A DNA stretch of 53,466 nt, from NCBI GenBank assembly GCA_018004935.1, contig JAGNBF010000049.1, forward strand, positions 1 through 53,466, written 5' to 3'. A program made the position numbers and the translations under genes. Origin of the DNA: Chloroflexota bacterium. GTDB lineage: Bacteria > Chloroflexota > Anaerolineae > Promineifilales > Promineifilaceae. This document shows positions 1 to 8,732 of the stretch, piece after piece. The notes under the pieces are model-generated. The model worked only from the letters and a program-made list of their open reading frames with translations, had not been told where the DNA came from and ran no database searches. How positions within the stretch are numbered: the first letter of the stretch is position 1; the number at the start of each line of letters is the position of its first letter.

Positions 1-29
1 TGAAGCCTGAGCACATCTGATCAAATAAT

Positions 30-60
30 GCCGGGCGTCCCGTTCTGCGGAACGCCCGGC
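30..60 (-). terminator. Hairpin after the lipoprotein gene
   Basis: A 13-bp stem with one mismatch (GCCGGGCG... paired with ...CGCCCGGC) and a 5-nt loop lies 12 bases beyond the lipoprotein stop codon. On the minus strand it is followed only by ATTATTTG, not a strong U-tract, so terminator strength is uncertain. Confidence 0.55.
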
Positions 61-72
61 ACGTTCATTCGC

Positions 73-1947
73 TTACTGCACAGGCTGAGTGTCCGACAAG
101 GTATTCACCGGGGTGATAGCGCCAGTCACCCCATCCAGGGTGAAGACATTCCACCACACACCATCACCTGTCGTTGGCACTGTGTATGTACCAATCTCTT
201 GATCACCGCGATACACTCTCACGACTGCCCCGGATGCAGAAAGTGTGCCCCCGCTATTACCCGTGAAATTAAGCACGGCATAGGTGTAGGTTCCGCTACC
301 GGCCAACTGTACAATGGTAATTGTTTCAGGCCCTTCGCCACTTACATCGTCCAGGTCTAACTTTACATTCTCGATGGTTAGACCTTTCACGTTATAGTCT
401 ATTCTCGTGGCACTTGGTAGCCACAGCGTCGAATCCAGATCGCTGGGGGCCGTTCCCCATGTGAGCACAATACGCAGTTCACCCGCGGCTAACTCCGGCG
501 ACAGGGCAACGGGTTGTGTAGTCGTTGCCCCCGCCACGATGGCGACCGCTTGATCGTTGACCGTAATGTATCCGCCTGCCGTCACATTCAGCACCTGATC
601 GCCAGCGGGTGCGTCGGAAACGGTGTAATTCCCATTCGCATCGGTGGTAGCACAGAGGCTTGTGCCATTGATACATACCTGGGCGTTGGCGATGGCACTG
701 CCAGAAACGGCGTCTGTTACCTGCCCTTGTAAGGTTGTGGGCGCAGGCGGGGGCGCGGCCGCAATATTTGCCCCGCCCTGGCAAGCATCATAGGGGTAAG
801 CTGGTGTACCAACCCCACCCCAGGCCGCCCCGCTGTTGGCCGTGGCAAACGCATTGGTGTAATCAGGGGATTTGTAGAACACAACTTCGGTATTGTTCGG
901 CAGATTGATCAGCACATTCACCAGATCTGAGACCGTAAACTCTATGACACGAGTCGGATTGGTCTGCAAAACAGCCCGGACGTACAGTGGTTTGTTCGCA
1001 TCCAGGTAACTTTGTTCGACCTGTAATTTGACACAGGATGGGGTACGCTTTTCGTAATCAAAGTTCCAGTAGGAAAAGTGGCTCACTTCTGCGCTACAAC
1101 TCCCGTCGCCTTCAACCGTTACGGTTCCTTCTTCTACCCAAAGCCCCGTGCTCGCATCATAAGACCACACGGTGAGAACTTCGTCGGGTCTCGGCTCGCA
1201 GGGGATAGAAATCTCGGCGGTTGCGCCATCGGCCAGGTTATATTCAGTGCCGCCCTCATCCGTAAATTCGGCATAGAACGCGCCTTCGCTCTCCATGTAC
1301 ACCGGCTCGCCATCCGTATTCGTACCGCTCATGTCGCCGACCATTTCTTCATTTTGCAGGTCATAGGTGTACATGTTCAGCGACACATCGCCAGCGGGCG
1401 GGTTGCCGTTTTCATCTACAAGCTGATTGGGGGCAATGTCAATCTGTGTGCCATGACTGTCTTCAACCGCCACACCATCGGCCGGATTAATCGTGAAGGT
1501 TTCAACGGGCTGGAATTCGAGGGTCAGGCTCTCCATGGCCGAACCGATGTGAATTTGGGAAATGGGCAGATAACCTTCTTTGTCGGCGTTGATCACATAG
1601 CGGCTGTCATCGGCACGGGGTACGGATAACTCAAAGGCCCCGTTGGCGTCGCTCTGGGCGGTCACGCCGTTGATGCTAATAATGACATCACCGAGAGCAG
1701 ACATATCGGTCGCGGCCGCGTTCCCGGCCCAACGGTCACTCGGTGCGTCGCTCACCGGTTGATCAGTTGATTCGGTGGTTGGCGCAGGTTGATCGGTCTC
1801 ACCTTCGCCCGTAACCGTCTCCTGCACATCTGAAACGACATTGGCGGCCTCTGTGGCAATGGCGGCCGGGTCCACCGTGCCACCACAGGCTACCAGGGCC
1901 AAAAGCGCAAAAAGCAATAAAACGATAAAAATCAGGTTCTTCTTCAT
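73..1947 (-). CDS. Secreted lipoprotein with carboxypeptidase-regulatory-like and YfaP-like domains
   Basis: This 624-residue protein is probably anchored on the outer face of the cell. The start at 1947 is chosen because MKKNLIF follows an AAAGGAG ribosome site seven bases upstream; the reading frame is open further upstream but without such a site. The signal peptide ends in a lipobox (LVAC, Cys21), followed by a Thr/Pro/Asp-rich linker. About residues 85-130 and 402-480 are Ig-like carboxypeptidase-regulatory folds (GQVTDAVSGSAIANAQV...DANGNYTV). Between them is a ZU5/adhesin-like stretch. The C-terminus (about 488-615) starts LTWGTAPSDLDSTLW, the hallmark of the YfaP/DUF2135 family. It is a binding or structural surface protein; no catalytic site is visible. 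Exact ligand unknown. Confidence 0.85.
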   Translation of the reverse strand: MKKNLIFIVLLLFALLALVACGGTVDPAAIATEAANVVSDVQETVTGEGETDQPAPTTESTDQPVSDAPSDRWAGNAAATDMSALGDVIISINGVTAQSDANGAFELSVPRADDSRYVINADKEGYLPISQIHIGSAMESLTLEFQPVETFTINPADGVAVEDSHGTQIDIAPNQLVDENGNPPAGDVSLNMYTYDLQNEEMVGDMSGTNTDGEPVYMESEGAFYAEFTDEGGTEYNLADGATAEISIPCEPRPDEVLTVWSYDASTGLWVEEGTVTVEGDGSCSAEVSHFSYWNFDYEKRTPSCVKLQVEQSYLDANKPLYVRAVLQTNPTRVIEFTVSDLVNVLINLPNNTEVVFYKSPDYTNAFATANSGAAWGGVGTPAYPYDACQGGANIAAAPPPAPTTLQGQVTDAVSGSAIANAQVCINGTSLCATTDANGNYTVSDAPAGDQVLNVTAGGYITVNDQAVAIVAGATTTQPVALSPELAAGELRIVLTWGTAPSDLDSTLWLPSATRIDYNVKGLTIENVKLDLDDVSGEGPETITIVQLAGSGTYTYAVLNFTGNSGGTLSASGAVVRVYRGDQEIGTYTVPTTGDGVWWNVFTLDGVTGAITPVNTLSDTQPVQ

Positions 1948-2037
1948 GGAATGTCTCCTTTTGCTAAGTTGGGTTGACAGGTCATTCAAACGCTGGGTTG
2001 GAAATCTAAATGTATTTTCTATATTGGGTGCTTCCAA

Positions 2038-2100
2038 AACGCTTCCACACCGTCGTAGTGGGTGCGAAAGCTGGGGGGGTGGTTATAATTTGGAAGCGTT
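2038..2100. promoter_or_regulatory. Paired 10-bp inverted repeat upstream of lipoprotein gene
   Basis: AACGCTTCCA (2038-2047) and its exact complement TGGAAGCGTT (2091-2100) flank 43 bases that contain TATAAT at 2084-2089. This lies about 90 bases upstream of the lipoprotein start and could be an operator or the ends of a small element. No regulator can be named. Confidence 0.3.
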
Positions 2101-2156
2101 AAGCTCCAAACAAGAGGCAACCACAGAGCAGGCAGATTCAGGTGCGTCCCCGGTTT

Positions 2157-2260
2157 AGACCTGACAGGTTTCCGAAAACCTGTCAGGTCTAGGCGGTGCT
2201 TATTTTTGTAGGACGATTTGGTAAATCGTCCACTGGGCGATTTACCAAATCGCCCTACAT
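2157..2260. repeat. Two dispersed hairpin repeats between the divergent genes
   Basis: 2157-2190 is a perfect 15-bp stem around CCGA (AGACCTGACAGGTTT arm). 2205-2260 is a longer palindrome of the GTAGGGCGATTTGGTAAATCG type. The first type recurs at 11894-11927, 15532-15553 (truncated), 16789-16822 and 32106-32136 (degenerate). The second recurs at 16607-16663 and 45953-46010. The second overlaps the upstream ATG of the LysM gene frame, which is one reason for choosing the later GTG start there. Confidence 0.85.
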
Positions 2261-2277
2261 TTTCGCGGGAGGAAACG

Positions 2278-4986
2278 GTGAGAGAAAAGACCAGTGCTGG
2301 GCCAACAGAAATCTATACCGTGCAGAAGGGGGATCATCTAACCCGAATAGCCAGGGCTTTCGCCGCTGATGGGGCGATGGAACTGTCTGAGTTTGTGGCT
2401 GAGATTTACGCGCTGAATAAAGATGTGATTGGCAACGATAAGAATATCCTTCGCCCCGGCCAGGTGTTGCACATTCCTGTTGGTTCACGGTCAGGCGTTC
2501 TCGCGGCCGCAACCCAGCCCCACCCCATCACCGTTGGCGCCATCATCCACCTACAAAGCCAACTCCCCGACGGCGGCTATCTGGAAGCACGCGGCTCCGT
2601 TACCGATAAACCGGTGATCACCCAATGGCCGAACCCCCATATTCGCGCCTTTGTCGCCACCCACAAGAGCAAAAATCGGTCTAAGGGTTCCGGTAGTTGG
2701 AAAATTATTTCGGCCACGGGCAAACCAGAAGGCCAACCTTTGACCGATGGCGACACCATTTATTTGCTCAACATGAACCCCAACGTTGGTTATCTCGATA
2801 CCTTTGAATGGGTCAGAAACCTGGGGCCATTTAAGCAGTACACAACGATGACCATCGGCGTATTTACATCAAACGTTCCCCGGAGAGGGGATGGTGTTTC
2901 GGGCATCTGGACGATTCGCTCGCAGGTGGGCAACGCCCCCAGCCAAAAGGAAATCGTAACGGGCGAAACGATATACCTGGAGAATTTGTTTCCTGGAGCC
3001 GGTTATCTCGTCGCCCATGGTGACGTGGCGGCCCATCCCATGTTCAGCGATTATGACGGTCAGCACCGGTTTGTGTTTACAACCCCGCTGAGGGATGAGG
3101 ATAAGGTTGCCTACAGTTGGGCCATTACCTTAAGCGACCAGCCATCGGCCAAACAGTCCCATACCTACCATGTGTGGCAGGAGCAAGAGGGCACGTTGGT
3201 AGAAGCGGGTGCGTTCAGCTTCATGCTGCCGCACAACCAACCTATTCTCTCTCTGGATGTCCAATCAACGGATAAGGGGCAAACTTTTACCGGGGTGGCC
3301 AATAAGACGATAGCGGTTGACGGGGAGTGGATCGCGGCCGCGTACCAATATCGCGTCGTTGCTTCATCAGACAAGAATGAACCCCTCCATTGGCAGGTGG
3401 GGGGGCAGGTGGCCCAGCTCATCTTGGAACGAAACGAGTCCCAGGCCCGTCGCGTGGATGGTACGATTACCTATCCGGCACAAGGGGCTATCAAGTTTAA
3501 GGCGATTCAGGCTCTGGCCCTCAATTGGCAACAATTTTTTGAGGCCACGCTGTGGGAATCACGTATCAACAAGATCAATGTGGCCTTGCAAGCGGCCGGG
3601 TTGGAGCTTAAACACATTCTCGCCGCACCCGATGGTCTGAACGCGGCCGCGGACGAAATCACCTTTCTCAAAAATCAACTGGCCCACATGCAACAGCTAC
3701 AGCTAGACATGGTCGCGTTTTGGCAACTCTTTAGCCAGGCCGCCATGAAACAGATCAACCCGTTGCATCAAAACGGTTTCCTGCCCCCCGTCCATCTGAT
3801 CAAGGCCTGTTTTCAAGAATTTACCCGCGATTTTGAAATCATCCAGCGGGCCATGCAACAGCGCCGCTGGCTGGATGGGGCGGACGGGGAAAGCCCCAAC
3901 AATGCCCAACCCCAAAGTTTGATTGTCACCGACAAATTAGCCGCTATGGCCCTGACCCCCTTTCAACATCTGATCACCGATTCGTCGGCGGTCATTCCCA
4001 TCACCTATTTCAGCCAGAAAATACACATTCGCCGCCTGCCCTACGTGGATAAATTCGTCCTGGTGGGCATCACCTACGATTTATCCATAGATTCCTTGTT
4101 AGAGACTTCACTGCCTTTTGAGCTGATGGCGATTCCCCATGAGGTGGGTCACTTCATCTACCATCACGGCAAGCTAACGCCGGACAAAACCCATGCCTAC
4201 ACCTCGTTGGCCCAACTATGCGCGAGCGAAACGTTCTTGAATCACCCCTACCAGCGTTGGTTTGAAGAGATTTTTGCCGATTTATACGGCTGTATGGTGG
4301 CTGGCCCGCTAACGGCTTTAGGCTTATTGGCTTTGCTGGCGACCGGGGACAAAGAGCGATTGCTGATGGATGACGACGATCATCCCACCCCCATTTTGCG
4401 CCCCTTCTTCTTATCGGAAATGTTGCGGATTTTAAGTGACCGAAATGACCACTGGGACGCCGGGGCAACAACGGCTAAACCGTATGATTTTTCCGAGGTT
4501 GCCAAGAGTCTCGATGCCAATTGGACGACGATGTTGGAACGATGGGGTTTTGTGACGGAAGGGGTCACGGATGGTCGGCCCGCCAGAATTCAGATTCCCA
4601 GCCAGACCCAGGCCCATTGGGAAGGGTTCATCAATGTGGAAACGGCCATTGTGAATGTCAGAAAAATTATTGTGGCCTTTGTAGATGTGTTGAGTCACGC
4701 CTACCGCCAACGTGAAAAGAAACCATTGTTGCCCTGGTGCCAGGAACGAGGCGGGTTGGATGAGTACATCGAAGAAATCAAAGCCCTGCCGCGCTCCCAA
4801 CGGCTGGCCGCCAAAAAAGCCGTCCTCTTGGCCGAAGCCAGGGAGCCAGAGCAAAGAAAACAGATCATCACCAACAGGCTCCCGGGTTTAGAGGAAAACC
4901 AGGACGAACTCAGTCGCACCGTCTTTCTGGACATCTTAAAAGGATGGGAAGACAGCGGGCCACATGTCACCGGCGGCCACGATTAG
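2278..4986 (+). CDS. LysM-domain protein with central repeats and HExxH zinc-metallopeptidase domain
   Basis: The protein has 902 residues from GTG 2278, preceded by GGGAGG five bases upstream. The in-frame ATG at 2218 lies inside a dispersed hairpin repeat and has no ribosome site. Residues about 12-72 form a LysM domain (YTVQKGDHLTRIARAF...LRPGQVLHIP). Three successive modules follow, each with G-x-x-I-x-L then GYL and closed by a W-x-I (GSWKI, GIWTI, SWAI), suggesting a beta-trefoil-like carbohydrate-binding fold. The C-terminal half has HEVGH at 621-625 and a downstream EEIFAD at about 663-668, a gluzincin-type zinc site (His621, His625, with Glu664 or Asp668 as third ligand). No signal peptide is visible, so export would need another route. 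Substrate unknown. Confidence 0.8.
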   Translation: MREKTSAGPTEIYTVQKGDHLTRIARAFAADGAMELSEFVAEIYALNKDVIGNDKNILRPGQVLHIPVGSRSGVLAAATQPHPITVGAIIHLQSQLPDGGYLEARGSVTDKPVITQWPNPHIRAFVATHKSKNRSKGSGSWKIISATGKPEGQPLTDGDTIYLLNMNPNVGYLDTFEWVRNLGPFKQYTTMTIGVFTSNVPRRGDGVSGIWTIRSQVGNAPSQKEIVTGETIYLENLFPGAGYLVAHGDVAAHPMFSDYDGQHRFVFTTPLRDEDKVAYSWAITLSDQPSAKQSHTYHVWQEQEGTLVEAGAFSFMLPHNQPILSLDVQSTDKGQTFTGVANKTIAVDGEWIAAAYQYRVVASSDKNEPLHWQVGGQVAQLILERNESQARRVDGTITYPAQGAIKFKAIQALALNWQQFFEATLWESRINKINVALQAAGLELKHILAAPDGLNAAADEITFLKNQLAHMQQLQLDMVAFWQLFSQAAMKQINPLHQNGFLPPVHLIKACFQEFTRDFEIIQRAMQQRRWLDGADGESPNNAQPQSLIVTDKLAAMALTPFQHLITDSSAVIPITYFSQKIHIRRLPYVDKFVLVGITYDLSIDSLLETSLPFELMAIPHEVGHFIYHHGKLTPDKTHAYTSLAQLCASETFLNHPYQRWFEEIFADLYGCMVAGPLTALGLLALLATGDKERLLMDDDDHPTPILRPFFLSEMLRILSDRNDHWDAGATTAKPYDFSEVAKSLDANWTTMLERWGFVTEGVTDGRPARIQIPSQTQAHWEGFINVETAIVNVRKIIVAFVDVLSHAYRQREKKPLLPWCQERGGLDEYIEEIKALPRSQRLAAKKAVLLAEAREPEQRKQIITNRLPGLEENQDELSRTVFLDILKGWEDSGPHVTGGHD

Positions 4987-5012
4987 CACCCTACGAAACA
5001 GTTTCTTGTAAA

Positions 5013-5150
5013 GTGTACAAGAGAGAGGTTACACAGAGATTCACAGAGGAGGCACAGAGGTTCACAGAGAAGCATTTACAAATCTCCGTGTATCTCTGTG
5101 TCTTCTCTGTGCCCTCTGTGTTCCTTCTTCTTGATTCTGGCTTGTCCAGG
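5013..5150. repeat. CACAGAGG inverted-repeat spacer element
   Basis: Runs of CACAGAGR on one side are mirrored by TCTCTGTG/CCTCTGTG on the other, giving a long imperfect hairpin between convergent genes. A second copy in inverted orientation lies at about 29283-29435, sharing GGTTACAC and GAACACAGAGGGCACAGAG blocks. It could act as a bidirectional terminator. No coding content. Confidence 0.75.
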
Positions 5151-5169
5151 TTAGGGAGTGTGGTGGAAC

Positions 5170-8067
5170 TTATTGGAGCCGTTCGGCCAGGCGGGGATTG
5201 TTCAGGGTAAGATTTAACTGGCGGGCCTGTTGTTTGGCGTTGAGGCTTTGGGCCATGTCCCCCATTTCAGCATACAGCTGGGACAGATAGTAGTAAGAAT
5301 AAGCCTGCTCAAACAGGTCGCCTAGCTCACAGAAGATGTCTAACCCGGCCAGGAGTAAGGGTAGCCCCTGGTGTGGCTCTTGTCTGGCCTGATGGAGCAG
5401 ACCTAATTGCGTCTTCACCAGCCCTTCCAATCGCAAACTGCCCAAGATGTGGAACAGGTCTAAACATTCATATCCCACCGCCAGGGCCGCCTCAAACTGC
5501 TGTTGTTTTTTGTGCAGGAGGAGCTTTTCATAGAGCGCGGCCGCGTACTCCCCCTTATCCTCTTGCTGGCGACTGACCTTCAGGGCCTCCACCAGACACA
5601 CCTCAGCCGCCAGATAATCTCCCGCCATGCTTTGCACCCGCGCCAGGTAACGCCATGTTTCGATGGTGGTAGACGACACCGGCAGTGGCCGCTGTAGGGC
5701 CAGCGCTTGTTCCAAACAGGTCTGGGCCGTCTGGAAATCACGGTTTTGTTTGAAGTGGTAAACGGCGATGAGGTTCAAATTTTTGGCGACCCCCAGTCCA
5801 TCTTGCTCCTCGGCAAAAATTCGTTTCGAGGCCTCAAACTGCGCCAGGGCTTCCTCATCCCGCCCCTGTTCACTCAGGATACGACCATACAGATATTCGG
5901 CCTGGGCAATACCCAGGCTGTCTTCCCACCGGGTCAACGTCTGCATCGCGGCCGCAAGGTGATCCGTCGCGGCCGCATACGCATTCAACTCCATCTCAAC
6001 TTCACCCAGGCGCAGGAGCAGACGGGCCAGGGCGAGGTCATCTGGCAGGGCCGCGGCCGCATCCAACGCCAGCGTCAACCCCTCCCGCATCTCATTAAAC
6101 CGAATCTGCCGGAACCACGGCTCAGCCAACACCTGCACCCAATCCAACACCCACTGCCACTCGGCCAGGGAATGTGCTTTGGTTATCGCGGCCGCAAAAT
6201 TGCGCCACTCCGGTTGTAACTCTGCATAATCGGCCCGGTGGTCGTGGGCGAATTGATAAAAGTAGCGGACAAACGCCCGGTTCAGTTCTGGGGTGCGGCT
6301 TGCCAGTTTGTCGGCCGCGAACTGGCGCACCAGGCTGTGCAAACCGTACCGTTCCGGCTCGTGCTGTTGTTGCAGGAGCGATTTTTCACCCAGCAAATCC
6401 AGGTCGAACGGGGTGGCCTGGGCTATCTCTGCGGCCGCGTCTGCCGTAAAGGTAGTGGGGAAAACGGACAGGGCCGCCAGCACCGCCTGTTCCCCAGGGG
6501 TGAGCAACTGCCACGAGGTCTCGAACACCGCCCGCATACTGCGATGGCGCGGGTCCACGTCGCGCAGGCGGGTGCTGAGGAAGTCGAGCGACTCACCGAT
6601 AGATGCAATAATTTGGGCCAGGGAACGGCGGCGTACCCACGCGGCCGCGAGGGCAATGCCCAGGGGCGAACCATCTACCAGATCGCAGATGTGGTGAACC
6701 TGGGGCAGGTTGGCGGCGGTCACGGCAAAATCGTCACGGGCCATGCGGCCGCGGTCGGCAAACAGGGACGCGGCCGCGCTCATACCCGTTTCCCCTCGCG
6801 GCAACCCATCCAGCAGGATCACCGATTCGGCCTGGAAGTTGAGCGGCTCGCGGGAAGTCGCCAGAATCGCTACCTGGGGTGCTCGCCGCAACCATTCGGG
6901 AATAAAACCAAGTTCATCCAGGGCCACCTCGCAATTGTCCAGGATGAGCAACAGCCGTTTGTCGCGCAAGCGGGCCAACACCTGTTCCCCGGTCAACTGT
7001 TTGCCTGCCTGCCCCAACCCCATCACCTCACCCACCGCCATTTTGATGCGCTCGGTGTCCCCTTCCAGGGCATCCAGCGAGACAAACCAGACCCCATCGG
7101 GAAAGCTCAGCTTGACCTGCCTGCCCACCTCAACGGCCAGGCGTGTTTTGCCGATGCCCCCCGTGCCCACCAGGGTGATGAGGCGATAGGTGGGGTCAAC
7201 CAGCCGTTGCAGGAGTTGGGTCTGTTCGGTGGTGCGGCCAAAAAACAGGCCGGTGGGTAAGGGCAAATTGTCCGGGATGGCGGCCTGACCGGGCACAACC
7301 AGGGCGTGATCAGAGATTTGTTGGTAGAGCTGTTGCGTCGCCGCCTCTGGTTCAACCCCCAATTCATCACCTAATTTTTCCGCGCACAAAACGTACTGGG
7401 CGAGGGCGGCATTGCGATCCCCCAGGTGGGCGTGCGCCTGCATCAAGGCGCGGTGGGCCGCTTCCAACCAGGGTTCCAGACGGAGTTGCCGTTGGGCGAT
7501 GTCGAGCACGGCGGCCCACTCCCCCCGCGCCATTCGGGCCTCACGCAGAAGAGTCATCGCCTCTAACACCCTCTGTTGGACATGCTCGCGTTGGGCGATG
7601 AGCCAGGTTTCCCAGGTGTCGCTGGGGAAGTTCAGCCCGGCCAGGAACTCGCCGCGCACGAAATCTACCGCTTCTTGCAGATGGGCCAGGCAGGTGGGAC
7701 AGCCCGCCAACTGCCGGTGGGGATGGCTCTCCACGGTGGTCAGGAGCCGCCCAAACTTTGTCACATCTACCCCGATGTCGTCGCCGGTGCGGAGCGTGAT
7801 TTGTTTGCGGTCAATGTCCAACCAGGGGGGAATGGCGTTTTCGTCGCCTATGGCATCACGCAGGCGGGTGAGCCGGTTGCGGAGATAGGTGAGGGCTTCG
7901 GTGTCGGGGCGGTCTGGGGAGAGCAGACCGGCGAGGGTGTCGCGGCGTTGGGGGATGCCCTGATGGGCGGCCAGGTAGGCCAGCAACACACGCTCGGCAT
8001 CGGTACGGAACGCGGCCGCGGCCGCGCCCACACGCACCTGCAATGGCCCTAACAACTCAATCCTCAA
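5170..8067 (-). CDS. SARP/BTAD-NB-ARC-TPR transcriptional regulator (AfsR/MalT-like STAND protein)
   Basis: The 965-residue protein starts at TTG 8067 with GAGGGG six bases upstream. Residues about 1-90 form an OmpR/SARP-type winged helix (MRIELLGPLQVRVG...LTYLRNRLTRLRDAIG) and about 95-245 a bacterial transcriptional activation domain. An NB-ARC ATPase follows, with Walker A GTGGIGKT (Lys307) and Walker B RLLLILDN. The C-terminal third is TPR-like. By analogy with AfsR and MalT it should be an ATP-switched activator whose TPR end senses a ligand. It is divergent from the small peptide gene at 8508 across a 440-bp spacer. The gene carries many GCGGCCGC octamers, often read as Ala-Ala-Ala. Ligand and target are not visible. 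Confidence 0.88.
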   Translation of the reverse strand: MRIELLGPLQVRVGAAAAAFRTDAERVLLAYLAAHQGIPQRRDTLAGLLSPDRPDTEALTYLRNRLTRLRDAIGDENAIPPWLDIDRKQITLRTGDDIGVDVTKFGRLLTTVESHPHRQLAGCPTCLAHLQEAVDFVRGEFLAGLNFPSDTWETWLIAQREHVQQRVLEAMTLLREARMARGEWAAVLDIAQRQLRLEPWLEAAHRALMQAHAHLGDRNAALAQYVLCAEKLGDELGVEPEAATQQLYQQISDHALVVPGQAAIPDNLPLPTGLFFGRTTEQTQLLQRLVDPTYRLITLVGTGGIGKTRLAVEVGRQVKLSFPDGVWFVSLDALEGDTERIKMAVGEVMGLGQAGKQLTGEQVLARLRDKRLLLILDNCEVALDELGFIPEWLRRAPQVAILATSREPLNFQAESVILLDGLPRGETGMSAAASLFADRGRMARDDFAVTAANLPQVHHICDLVDGSPLGIALAAAWVRRRSLAQIIASIGESLDFLSTRLRDVDPRHRSMRAVFETSWQLLTPGEQAVLAALSVFPTTFTADAAAEIAQATPFDLDLLGEKSLLQQQHEPERYGLHSLVRQFAADKLASRTPELNRAFVRYFYQFAHDHRADYAELQPEWRNFAAAITKAHSLAEWQWVLDWVQVLAEPWFRQIRFNEMREGLTLALDAAAALPDDLALARLLLRLGEVEMELNAYAAATDHLAAAMQTLTRWEDSLGIAQAEYLYGRILSEQGRDEEALAQFEASKRIFAEEQDGLGVAKNLNLIAVYHFKQNRDFQTAQTCLEQALALQRPLPVSSTTIETWRYLARVQSMAGDYLAAEVCLVEALKVSRQQEDKGEYAAALYEKLLLHKKQQQFEAALAVGYECLDLFHILGSLRLEGLVKTQLGLLHQARQEPHQGLPLLLAGLDIFCELGDLFEQAYSYYYLSQLYAEMGDMAQSLNAKQQARQLNLTLNNPRLAERLQ

Positions 8068-8507
8068 GATTCGCCCCTCTCTGAGGAGTAAGGCATCCCC
8101 AGATGCCGGTGGTGGTGCGCCGTTCGCACGTGGGCGTGCTCACTCCTCTCTATATCCGTGTTAATTCAAATCGTATCTATTCAGGTGCGAGAACTCATTC
8201 CCACGCTCGGCGTGGGAATGCCCTCTGGGACGCTCTGCGTCCTATAAGACGCGGAGCGTCACCGGGAGCATTCCACGCCGAGCGTGGAACGAGAGTAGGA
8301 AACAACTTGCCCTCACCCCCCAACCCCTCTCCCGATGCGGGAGAGGGGAGCAGTTCCCTCTCCCCAAGGGAGAGGGCTAGGGTGAGGGGCTGTACAGCCT
8401 TCCTTTGGGTGCGGTATGGGTGCGAGGCCCCCGTATTTTGTGGTCATCAACGCGGCTCCTTCAAAGCCGCAAGAAAAACCAGATCACATAACTCACGGAG
8501 GTCTCTC
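8068..8507. other. Divergent spacer between regulator and peptide gene
   Basis: The spacer holds a CGTGGGAATG/CATTCCACG palindromic repeat (about 8190-8295; relatives at 38618-38670 and 48104-48165) and a GC-rich repeat (8308-8398: CCCTCACCCC... mirrored by ...GGGTGAGGGG). A short hairpin (GCGGCT 8452-8457 with AGCCGC 8465-8470) lies just before the peptide gene. No confident sigma-70 promoter was found. Confidence 0.6.
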
Positions 8508-8624
8508 ATGAAACAGTTCAAAAATTGGAAAGCCATTGTCGTTGCCAGCATCGTCCCCCTGCTTATCGCCCTGCAACCCGCCGTCACCTACGCTTGCAGT
8601 GTTGGCACACACACGGGCTGTTAA
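8508..8624 (+). CDS. Small secreted cysteine-bracketed peptide (38 aa), candidate signal or bacteriocin-like peptide
   Basis: The ATG at 8508 follows a consensus GGAGG (8497-8501) with six-base spacing, strong support for a gene this short. It encodes 38 residues: a basic N-terminus (MKQFKNWK), a hydrophobic core (AIVVASIVPLLIALQ) and a likely signal-peptidase site after TYA. Cleavage there would release CSVGTHTGC, nine residues with a cysteine at each end that could close a disulfide or thioether ring. The sequence before Cys is not a good lipobox (TYAC). A perfect 15-bp hairpin follows the stop. It is divergent from one SARP-STAND gene and convergent with another, so a peptide signal read by a TPR sensor is an attractive inference. 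I do not recognise the family. Confidence 0.7.
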   Translation: MKQFKNWKAIVVASIVPLLIALQPAVTYACSVGTHTGC

Positions 8625-8649
8625 GGAATAGCAACGAAATAATCTGCTC

Positions 8650-8685
8650 AAGATTGGTTCAATCTTCATTGATTGAACCAATCTT
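8650..8685 (+). terminator. Perfect 15-bp hairpin after the peptide gene
   Basis: AAGATTGGTTCAATC, a 6-nt loop (TTCATT) and the exact complement lie 25 bases after the peptide stop. There is no long T-run after it, so it may terminate, stabilise the short mRNA, or serve as a protein-binding palindrome. Confidence 0.55.
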
Positions 8686-8708
8686 CACCCAATATCAATT
8701 TGAACGTG

Positions 8709-8732
8709 GAACCTGTCATTCAGACAGGTTCT
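8709..8732. terminator. Hairpin at convergent gene ends
   Basis: AACCTGTC and GACAGGTT pair around ATTCA, followed on the plus strand by CTATTTGTT. It abuts the stop codon of the minus-strand SARP gene and follows the peptide gene, a position typical of a bidirectional terminator. Confidence 0.5.

Noticed and set aside
2218-2277. Earlier ATG start for the LysM peptidase
   Set aside because: This ATG is inside a dispersed GTAGGGCGAT palindrome, while GTG 2278 has GGGAGG at proper spacing and begins near the LysM domain.
5373-7260. Long plus-strand frames opposite the SARP gene
   Set aside because: They are antisense shadows of a GC-rich coding frame with no domain similarity.
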